This document shows positions 55,354 through 64,000 of a stretch of 64,000 nt of DNA, piece by piece. The DNA is from Apium graveolens (Eukaryota; Streptophyta; Magnoliopsida; Apiales; Apiaceae), in NCBI RefSeq assembly GCF_009905375.1, contig NW_027420045.1:77055-141054 (forward strand), written 5' to 3'. The position numbers and the translations under genes were made by a program. Below the pieces are notes generated by a model, which made no database searches, was not told where the DNA came from, and saw nothing but the letters and a program-made list of their open reading frames with translations. The first letter of the stretch is position 1; the number at the start of each line of letters is the position of its first letter.

Positions 55354-58300
55354 ATGGCACCAGTCGTGAAGATTATGTCTCAATCTGGGTTCATCTATGA
55401 AAAGAACAATTTCATAGCTTTGGTAGAGAAGAATGAAGCCCACTCAGACTATCACAAAATGATGGACTTCATCAAAAACTGCAAACTTAGCTATGCAATG
55501 CTGAAAGCCCCAACAATTTTCTGTGAAGTAGTTGAGGAGATTTGGACAACTGCTGAGTTCAACTCCATGGATATGACTATCTCCTTCACTCTCAAAGGTA
55601 AAACTCACTGTATTAACTGTGATGATTTACAAGCATGTTTTAAATTGCCTGAAAACAATGCCATGACACCACACACTGATAGTGATGTATCCAGCATATT
55701 AGATTCCATAGGTTATTCTCTTAACTCTGCTAATTTAGGGAGTATTAGAAGAAAAGGCCTTAGGAAAGAGTGGAGTTTCCTTGGGGATGCCTTTATAAAG
55801 GTTTTCTCTGGGAAAATTAGTAATTTTGATGCCATAACTTCATCTCTGGTTAATATGTTCTATATGCTTGTTTCTGATAGGTATTTTAACTTTAGCAACT
55901 ATGTGATGCTAGAATTAGGTACTAGATTAGGTAACAAAGCTAATAGACCTAATAACATCTATTATGCTAGATTCTTTATGTTATTGGCTAACCATGTTGC
56001 TGAAGGTTAAGTCATAATCAATGAGAATAATAAACTCAAGTGCTGGGCTCAAGAGAAAAGAGTTCTTGCAGACTTGAAGAGAATGGATCTAAACAGCAGT
56101 GTGCCATTGGTATATTTACCAATCATGAATGCACCTCAGGTAGGTGAGGTAATTGCTTCTACAACTCCTACTTCTTCCAACCCCTCTATTTCTTTATCTT
56201 CTAGTGTGGCCATGAAATCTGTGATGCCCCAACAGATTTCTACCAAGGTCACCAAAACTAAACTTTCAAAATCCAAGACAAAGAAATCCACCTCTGTTGT
56301 TTCTCAAAAGACAACAGTTGTAACACCAACTATTAACCCTGAGGTGAGTGAACAGGGTGTGAGTGGTGAGGGGAGGGGTGAACATCAAAGAAACCCCCAG
56401 GATAAGGAAGGAAAGTTGAGTGCTTCCCAAGCTAGCCAAGTCACAGTTTCTCAAAAAGCTGTGGTGGTTGAAAAGGTATCTAGCACATCCCTAGTAGCAT
56501 CCTCCCAAAAGGATGTTACTATTGAAAATAGTTCCAAACCAGGAACACAGAACAAACGAGGGAGGGACACTAAAGCCAAACACTCACCAACAAAAGCCTT
56601 TATTAGAAGAAAGAAGGCCAGAACCCAATCTTCTACACAGGGTGCACACACTGCACAGATACATCCATTTGTATCTATGCCTTCTCAAACTCAGTTTGAT
56701 GTGACTCCAATAAATGTGGAGTCACAGCCCCATTCTCTCACAATAATCACACATCAATCACCAAACACTTCATCACCATCTCTGGATGTGGATATGTTAT
56801 TCCCATCAATTCCTGATTCTCCCTCTTTACAACTCAGGGAGAAGCCCCACTCAAATACAGGTGATCATCATCTATTAGATGATTTGTTGGATCACCCGCA
56901 AATTCTTTCAGATATAATTGAAGGATCTGTGTCACCACATCTCAAATCAATCTACACAGATTCAACAGTTATATCACTTTCAATTTCAACTTCTTTTCCT
57001 TCTTCAACGGATATCACTCATCCGTTGACAAGTGGTTGTTCTTCAACGGATAAGCTTAACAGCAGTTATCCGTTGATAACATCAGTTTCACCTTCAACGG
57101 ATATTCCACATCCGTTGACAGTCTCTACACAAATAACTGAATTAATCCCAAGTGTAGAAGACATGAATACTGTGCAATCACTCTTAGGATTGAGGGAAGG
57201 GAGTGACAATTTGAGTGAGAGGCTGGGTTGCTCCCAGGCAAAAGGAGAGATTGAGAGCTCAAAAATGCATGCTATTTCTTCCAGCATGGCAAAAGTAAGT
57301 GAGTGGAGTACCACCTTAGTAGGTGAAGGTGAGGGAGTGAGTTGTGTGAGCCAGGGGGAGCCCCTGATGCAAGAACATAGAGAAAAAGAGAGAAAAGCAG
57401 GTACAGTAGATACAAGGGTGGAACCAGCCATTGCTAATGAGTCAATGATTGTGGATGATGCTGAAAAGGAAAGACAATTTCAGCAACATTACAAAGCTGT
57501 AATTGATAACATTTCCTTGGATGCTGACACTTTTACTCATCCTGTGACAGCCTATCAAATGTTGGCTGCTCAGGGCAATGAGGAGGCAGAAAGGTCACTA
57601 CATCTAGTGCACACAACAGAATCTCTTCAAAGGGATAAAGCTGCCATTAACAAAATGCCTTCTACAGCTGGTGAGCCATCTGAGGAATTTGGAGTAAATT
57701 CTGATGATGATGACTCTATTTCTTTTGATGGAAGCATGAACTTAGGGGGAGATGAAGGCCCTAGTTCAATTCCAAATCTACCTGAATGGGCCTTGACTAA
57801 GGAGTATAGATCAGGGGAATTCAATATCTCTTTAGTCAAACAAATCAACACTATTCAACAGGCCATTCAGAATACTTCACATGCAAGTATCAAGGCTATC
57901 CTTCAAGCTCACCTGGACTCACTGCATCTCATGAAGCTGCAGCAAGTGAAGCAGAATCTGAGTATGGATGATCTCAGGAAGGATATTGCTGACTTGAAAA
58001 CCTACACTTCAGAAAAATTGGATTCAGTCATGCCCTATGGTACATTGCAGGACTTGGTTTTGAGATTGAAGAAAGAATCTGTTACTGAAAAATGGTTGGC
58101 CAAGTTAGAAGACAGAGTTCAGGTTATTGAAGATTATGTGGCCACCATTCTTCACAATCAACAATCTCAAACCAGTCTCCTAATGCAGCTGGAAAAAGCA
58201 CAAGGCTTGACCCCTCTCCTTGATGATAACAAAAAGGGGGAGAGTAAAAGGGAAGGGGAAGGAGAGCCATCTACAAAAGTCAACATATCTAAAGTGCTAG

Positions 58301-59859
58301 TTCCTGCCATCACTACTTCTCCAATCATTCAAATCAAGGGCAAGCCTGATGGAATTGATTTGATTCAGCTTGCAGCAGCTGAAATCCAAGTGAAAGAGCA
58401 AAGGAGGAGAATTGATGAAAGGTTGCAACTGTTGTTTGGTTCTACACAAGACAAATCAACATCTGTGAAACACAGCACAAAAATTGAACCAATCAACATG
58501 GAGCTCATGCCAGTAGGGAGTTATAAGGATGGAGAAGCTTCTTCCAAAGAACTACAAGCTATAATTCTCAAGCCCAATGAAAGATCCAATAAGGACTCAA
58601 CAAAGAATCCTTTAAAAGAAGTGGACTTTCCTCCTCCAAAAGATGATGAGAACAAGATTTTAGGCAGGAGTATTGCCTATCTCAAAAAGTCCATGGATGA
58701 GGCTGTAAGGAGAAATAGAGCTATTATCATTAGAGAGGGAAAGAGCATATGTGTGATGCAAGGACATCCCAAATTCTCAATAGCCAAGAAGGAAGAAGCC
58801 AAGCAATTAAAGGCTGACAAAAGAGCACAAGCAAAGCTTGAACAACAGCTAAAGTCAAGTCTAGTTGAAAAAGAAAAAGGGATTGAAGTCAGGGGTGAAG
58901 ACAAGACTACAAACCTAGATGAGGTTTTAGGGAGTATATTTGGTGAGAGTATGGAAGAAAGAGAGGAATGGCAGAAGGGAAACAGAAGAAAGGCCAAGGC
59001 ACATAGAAGGAGTGAAGATAACACTGAAGTAACCAAATCTATATCTAAACCACTACCTTCCATACCTGAACCCCTTGTTGCTGATCCCACAATAAACATC
59101 CATGGTGAACCAATCATTCCAAAAGAGGAACCTATTGATTGGGACACTATCAAATTGCCTACCTTTCTAACCACTCTTCCACCACCAAAGAAACAGAAAA
59201 GAAAACCAAAATCTACACCTCCCATAACCTCTAAGAAATTCACTCAAAAACAAAAACCTAAGCCTAAGTCACCCATTTCTAAAGATGATTATGTTCACAT
59301 CTGTGACATAAAAGAAATTTCAGACATTGAACTCTATCTGGATGAGTTGGAGGATGTAAGGGGAATAGCTGCCTACAGACAGCTACCAGAGAGATTAGTG
59401 TTCAGATATAAAGGAGCTGGGGAAAGAACATGGCCTCTCCACAGGATTCTGGATGAAGGCTACTCTACCTTGATTAGAGTCTTTTCAGCTATACAAAAGG
59501 ATTCTGGCTTTACCAGAACTGCCAAGACTGAAATTCTCAACAAGATAGCCAATATAAGGAAAACTTGGAGGGAGCCCAATGCTTTACCCAGGACTTTACT
59601 CATTCAAGAAAGGGAAATGAAAATTCACAAATCACCTCATTGGTTGATGGAATTTAGAGATGATAAAGGAGTCAGAAGATTTTTCAGACTTGAAGACCAA
59701 CTCAAGATTGCCAGCAATGAAACTCTCAAAGTAATGCAATCTAAGTTGGATGTCAGTGTTGAAGATGAAGCTGAATTCTTCAGACAACTCCAACTCCAAA
59801 TTGAGGAAAATGACAAAGGGATAGGAAAGAAAACTAGGGAACAAAGAAGAAAAAGATGA
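55354..59859 (+). pseudogene. copia-3 third ORF (env-position protein), one internal stop
   Basis: A 1501-codon frame starts at an ATG in good context (AAAATGG at 55354; the ATG at 55255 is in frame but poorer). It is broken once by TAA at 56008-56010. N-terminal conserved region residues 1-219 (SGFIYEKNNFIALVEKN ... YYARFFMLLANHVAEG). Then comes a long Ser/Thr/Pro-rich low-complexity tract (about 235-700) that includes six copies of the 9-bp word (57004-57118). A predicted coiled coil follows at about 825-950 (QINTIQQAIQN to TSLLMQLEKAQ), then a Lys-rich region and a C-terminal folded region (about 1305-1490, ELYLDELEDVRGIAAYRQL). There is no signal peptide or transmembrane helix, so the name env is positional only. 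Function unknown. Confidence 0.8.
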
Positions 59860-60037
59860 TTTGCTCAGACTAAAGGAATGTCCTTGGAAACACTGTAAAT
59901 CTTCAATTACCTCCTAGTACATACACTTTTGCAGCATTTTTAAATTTCTACTTAGTTTCAATTCATATATCTATTAAGTGTTTTGTTATCATCAAGTTAA
60001 CCCTGAATTTATGCCTACAATTCTTATAGACATAAAT

Positions 60038-60047
60038 AGGGGGAGAT
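60038..60047 (+). promoter_or_regulatory. copia-3 polypurine tract
   Basis: AGGGGGAGAT directly before the 3' LTR start TGTTAGG. Confidence 0.9.
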
Positions 60048-61108
60048 TGTTAGGAATGTATGTGCATTAGTTTGATGATATGTTTAACAAAATACTTAAG
60101 TAGAAATTTAGTGTCTGTAGCCTCAACGGATAAGACCACTTTGGCTATCCGTTGATGGTGTAGCTTTAATTAGAAATAAGTCTAGTGTTGTAGCATATTT
60201 CAGTCTCTGTATTTAAAATGTAATTCTTAGAAGTTGAGAGAAACTATGAGTCATGTTGACTACTAGATGATATACAGATAGGAAGGCCAATTGTAAATAC
60301 TTCATGCCTTGTAATTTTGTATAAGTGAAGTGGTATCAACGGATGACTTAAAGACCTTCAACGGATGAGAAGCTAAGCTTCAACGGATGTCTCTAAAGCT
60401 TCAACGGATAAAGTCATCAACGGATAACATCCTTCAACGGATGAGTGCATCAACGGATGAAAGCTTCAACGGATAGTGCATCAACGGATGAAAGCTTCAA
60501 CGGATGTTCTGATGATTAGCCGTTGATAAGTGGTAGTTGTACCTACAAACAGAGGCACATGGGTTGATAGAGACAACTGAGATGTGGTAGCCGAATTTCA
60601 GGAACAACAGAAAAAGCAGCCGTTCTTCTTCAGTACAAAGATGCAATAGTCAACAAAGTACTGGAGTGAACAGGAAAAGAAGCAAGTGAAGAACTTATTT
60701 TATTACTGTATTTTATATTGTTTTTCACTTGTACACTTGGTAATATATAAACCAAGTAGAAGCTAGTAATTTGATGAGAGATTTTCCAGAGCTGTTTAGA
60801 AAAATATTGAGAGAAAATTCATCTAGTTTGTACTAGGATGCAGCTGTGATCAACATTGTTTAATCACAGATTTTCTAAAAATACCATCTCTGGTGGAACA
60901 ACAAATCCACCAGAAAAGTTTTTAAGGTCTGTTGTGTTCTTTACATTTGTGCTTGAATATATATCTGTCTGTATTAGCTTAAAGCAATTCACACACTTGT
61001 TCTTCTTGAACACACAACTTTATAAACTGCTCAAAACTTGAAAAAGTTTTGATATTTACATTCAACCCCCCTTCTGTAAATCTCATTGTTAGTCCACTAG
61101 GAATAACA
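60048..61108 (+). repeat. copia-3 3' LTR, array two units longer
   Basis: Collinear with the 5' LTR but with ten instead of eight direct words in the cluster (starts 60336, 60358, 60380, 60401, 60417, 60434, 60450, 60466, 60481, 60497), plus the pair at 60123 and 60147. The difference is one 31-bp insertion that adds two words; the remaining differences are few. It lacks the terminal mutation seen in Athila and ends AATAACA. Confidence 0.95.
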
Positions 61109-61113
61109 ATATT
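61109..61113. repeat. Target-site duplication ATATT (right copy of copia-3)
   Basis: Identical to 47949-47953. It marks where the Athila 3' noncoding region resumes. Confidence 0.93.
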
Positions 61114-62211
61114 CATGATAGTTTTGTTCATATAGTTGCATATTTTTCATGTATTAGTTTTTTTTTATTTTATCTTTTTGCATGTTAGTATGTTGCATAT
61201 AGTTTCATGCATTTGCATTTTAGCATGATCCCTTAAGTTTGCTTTACCGATTGATTGGTGATATTGATGCTAGTGTAGTGATGTCGTATATTGTGATGTT
61301 AAGTCCTATTGAGTTGATTTGCATGCTAGAAGCATTAAAATTTCACTAAGACTTATAGGTTGCTTGAGTGCTAGATCATGATCATGGTTTGTTGTTTGTC
61401 GAGGTTTAATCACTTGTTTATATTTAGAATTTAGGATATTCTCTTAATGACAACTTAACATGGATATTTAGAAATTGGAGGAAATATTGGATTTCATTGC
61501 TAGTTGTTATGGTCAGGTGTCAAATGGCTATTAGCCGGCTCATTTTATATGAGTAGTCTAAGGTTGAGCGAGATGGAGCGAAACACACTTGCTCTTGTAA
61601 AAAAAAGAGAAAAAAAATAAAAGAAAAGAAAAAAGAAAAAAAAAGATGTGTTTATGCATAATTGATCACGAGTGGGCTCTTTAATACTCGAGTTATTAAG
61701 TTCTTAGGGGACTTTGTGCCTAGTGACCTAAGGCTTTCATAGTTTGGGATCCACTAACCTAACGCTCGCTACATGGGTATTATTGCATAAGTCTTTTGTG
61801 GACCTCACTCATTACACGGTCAAATGAGCATATTTGTGTTGTTATGTGTTGTGAATAAAAGCATGAATCCATATAATAACTCTGATATAAGAATTGAAGT
61901 GTTATAAGTCATTTTGAGTTTAGCGTTTATTCTATTTATAACCTTGTGATTGCCTTGATAAGTAGTGAGTCATGATTATTGATCTAGTTGCGATAGTATG
62001 CCTTTTTAAGCATCTGCACACACGCATGTTTCTGGCTTGTAAGTTGATTTGTGGGATTTGATTGATCTTTGTGCGAATAACTGCATTTGTTGAGATGTTG
62101 CTTATTGGTTGGTTTAGTTATTCTGAGGGGATCGTTGCATTCATATAGTTGCATTCATGCATTTTTATTTCTTGTTCTTTGAGTCTGTTTATGCTTGAGG
62201 ACAAATATCGG
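61114..62211 (+). other. Athila 3' noncoding region
   Basis: Continuation of Athila after the copia-3 insertion. There is no open frame. It has a purine run at about 61596-61646 (A/G only apart from a few T). Ends in the polypurine tract. Confidence 0.7.
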
Positions 62212-62227
62212 TTCAAGTTTGGGGGTG
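62212..62227 (+). promoter_or_regulatory. Athila polypurine tract
   Basis: TTCAAGTTTGGGGGTG abuts the 3' LTR start TGTTAAG. A near copy lies at 47889-47905. Confidence 0.8.
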
Positions 62228-63663
62228 TGTTAAGTGGCATTTATGTCCACTTAGAACGTCCTATAAAGGCTTGAATTGGTGTTTTGTACTCAAGTTATTT
62301 ATTTTTTTGATGTGTTTTTGTAGTGTTTTACATTTCAGGCACATATAACAGGGATCGAGGTGATTTAGCATTGCTTTGATGTTAAAATGGTGTTAGGAAT
62401 GTGTCATGAAGATTGCTCGTGCAAAGCCGTCAAGAACCAGCTGAATAAAGCAAGCAGAAATTTATTTTCCAGAAGGTTGGCGCGCCCGTGCTGTACTAGC
62501 GCGCGCCCGTGCCAGAAAAGCAGAATGACAGCGCGCCCGCGCTGGTGCAGCGCGCGATCGCGCCAGGTCGGGATTCCAGATTTCTGTTTCAATTAGAAGA
62601 CTATTTTTCTGGGCTTCTGGATTAATTGGTCTGCTATTTAAAGACAACTTAAAGACGTTTTCAACAACAGAGCTTAAGGAGAAGACATCAAGAAGACCGA
62701 GGAGCACAAATACAACTAAGGCGAAGAGGATCTAGTTTATTCTTGTGATTCTTTGTTTTAAGTTGTAATCTTGGATGCTACTTTTCTTGTTTTGTTGAAC
62801 CTATTACTCTTGATTACATACTTTGTTTATTATTCAATTTTATAAAGACCTAGTTTATTATACCATGCTTTTATCGGAACCCACGGTGATGATGAGTTCG
62901 GTTATGGGCTAATCGTTATCGTGGGGTTATAAAGGATTTACTTATGGATTTCTTTAGTTAATTTTTTTCGATACCTTAGTGTGTGGTGATTGTATGATAT
63001 CCTAGTATTGGTTGTGCTTATTCGTCTTATGAGCGTCGCGGACTTATAAGATAGCGTGTTAATCTTTATTGAAGCGAAAGTGAATATAGTGATTTAGAAC
63101 TTGCCATGCTAGCATGGATTCATGTTTGTGATATGCATGATTCGTAGGTAATTTTAACCATCTTACTTGCCCTATGTAATCATGATAGATAACTTGTGCA
63201 TTAAACCGTTATATTGTCAAATTCTATAGACATATAGGGTCTCAATATAATTGATGTCTATTTAGCTTCTATCTCTTTTGTGGATGTCTAGTAGTAGGGT
63301 ATTCCTACAAAGAAAGTTGGCGTTAACTAGTTTCGTGTTATCTGATTAGAGTCATCACCAAGGTTAAGAACAAAAAGGCTATTGAATGAAGTATTTAATG
63401 AAGTTAGAATCCTATGTTTGTGTTATATAAGTAAATCAACCTTAATTCTCTTAGTTACTATTAGTTAGTATAATCTTGCAGTTATAAACAATCTTAACTT
63501 TTATCATCTTAGCATTGAATAATAACTATACCATTGTTGCATAAGTGCATAAATTGAAGATTAACTTAAAAGAGTCTATGTGGGAACGGACTATAATTTA
63601 TTCTATATTACTTGTGAAGGTGTATACTTGCGTGTAATATTAGCGTGTGTTAACGTCCTAACA
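62228..63663 (+). repeat. Athila 3' LTR
   Basis: This 1436-bp LTR begins TGTTAAGTGGC and ends CCTAACA, with the GC-rich block at 62478-62572. It lacks 11 bp present at about 40120 in the 5' LTR. Many scattered substitutions against 38991-40438. Confidence 0.93.
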
Positions 63664-64000
63664 ATGTAATGTATTTACAAACATGTTAACATAAATGCTT
63701 TTCGAAAATATGAGAACTTGTAATTTTTTCAATTTTTTCTAAGTCAAAATATACTTATCCGAGATAAAAAAAAGTGGACGATTTTGTCACAATTAGTAAC
63801 CGCCTTATTAAAATGATACTTCAACGTATTACTGGTCATCTGCATGTGAATTTAAACATGTTTGAGATTACTTTTTGATCATCTCATTACCTCCCAATCC
63901 GCCCTACCTTTGTTCGCATGAAACATGTACTTTAATCTTTCCCTGATCGCATATTTTCTATTTACAATAACGAATTTGCTCATATTTCACTCTATTCGTC
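63664..64000. repeat. Right part of copy B of the duplicated flank
   Basis: Begins with the ATGTA target duplication. Resembles copy A at 38127-38665 (shared ACCGCCTTATTAAAATGATA, then CTCATTACC and AATTTGCTCAT near the end). The window stops inside it. Confidence 0.75.

Larger units (their letters stand above)
47954..61108 (+). mobile_element. copia-3: near-intact Sirevirus (Ty1/copia) with third ORF, nested in Athila
   Basis: A 13,155-bp element with LTRs of 1031 and 1061 bp, ATATT target duplications, a Met-tRNA primer site, gag, a single 1.1-kb-residue pol, a very long third ORF and a polypurine tract. Large gag with zinc knuckles and coiled coil, pol in a different frame from gag, and an ORF between pol and the 3' LTR are Sirevirus (SIRE/Maximus) features. 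By hand alignment the LTRs differ by about four substitutions, one single-base indel and one 31-bp repeat unit. The insertion is therefore recent. It carries 43 copies of the word TCAACGGAT (either strand). Confidence 0.96.
38991..63663 (+). mobile_element. Athila-type Ty3/gypsy retrotransposon, interrupted by copia-3
   Basis: Long LTRs (38991-40438 and 62228-63663) enclose an Asp-tRNA-type primer site, gag, protease, reverse transcriptase, RNase H and integrase in Ty3/gypsy order. An extra ORF after integrase and a polypurine tract follow. Gag and protease motifs are those of Athila. Copia-3 (47954-61108) sits in the noncoding DNA after the extra ORF. Without it the element would be about 11.5 kb. 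There are many stops, several frameshifts and an extra 150-bp insertion. The LTRs differ at many sites and by an 11-bp deletion (near 40120 against 63358), so this is an old copy. Confidence 0.95.

Noticed and set aside
58677..59243. 188-residue minus-strand frame with many hydrophobic residues
   Set aside because: Antisense to the Lys/Glu-rich part of the copia-3 third ORF; composition explains it.
55354..59859. Calling the third ORF a retroviral envelope glycoprotein
   Set aside because: Only the position fits; I see no signal peptide, transmembrane helix or cysteine pattern.

Overview
This is nuclear DNA from a flowering plant, almost certainly a eudicot. The window holds intron-bearing genes with GT-AG junctions, a TIR-NBS-LRR gene (a class absent from grasses), a plant-type PPR gene, and plant lineages of LTR retrotransposon (Sirevirus, Athila, Tekay). 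I could not fix family or species from sequence alone. Roughly two thirds of the window is nested retrotransposons. Only three ordinary host loci are clear, all between about 20 and 37 kb.

Layout. (1) 1-16768 is a triple nest. A minus-strand Ty1/copia element (copia-1, 318-16763, target duplication AAATA) was hit by a plus-strand Sirevirus-type copia (copia-2, 2314-13650, target duplication AAGTG). That was hit by a minus-strand Tekay-type chromovirus (4041-13598), after which a deletion removed most of copia-2 and half of the Tekay element. (2) 16769-20300 is AT-rich intergenic DNA with a 300-bp fold-back element. (3) 20301-24525 is a seven-exon DHHC S-acyltransferase gene (+). (4) 24526-29429 is intergenic, with a hAT-like MITE, a 406-bp MULE-type MITE and a decayed coding-like stretch. 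(5) 29430-33573 is a four-exon TIR-NBS-LRR gene (-) with an in-frame stop and a frameshift in the NB-ARC region, and a 71-residue higher-order LRR repeat. (6) 34606-36267 is a single-exon P-class PPR gene (-). (7) 36465-37005 is a short Helitron. (8) 38991-63663 is an old Athila-type Ty3/gypsy element (+). It carries, at 47954-61108, a young and nearly intact Sirevirus (copia-3) with target duplication ATATT.

The most unusual signal is in copia-3 and its relative copia-2. A 9-bp word, TCAACGGAT or its complement ATCCGTTGA, occurs 43 times in the 13.2-kb copia-3. About 0.1 would be expected by chance. It forms phased arrays in the LTRs. It also occurs inside gag, pol, the pol-to-third-ORF spacer and the third ORF, often as inverted pairs with exactly 7 nt between the arms. 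It is read in different codon frames in different genes, so the DNA (or RNA) word is what is preserved, not a peptide. It contains the MYB core CAACGG.

How the parts relate: the elements supply their own gag, protease, integrase, reverse transcriptase and RNase H. Copia-3 retains every catalytic motif I looked for, while Athila, copia-1, copia-2 and Tekay are broken. The host genes (protein S-acylation, innate immunity, organelle RNA processing) are functionally unrelated neighbours.
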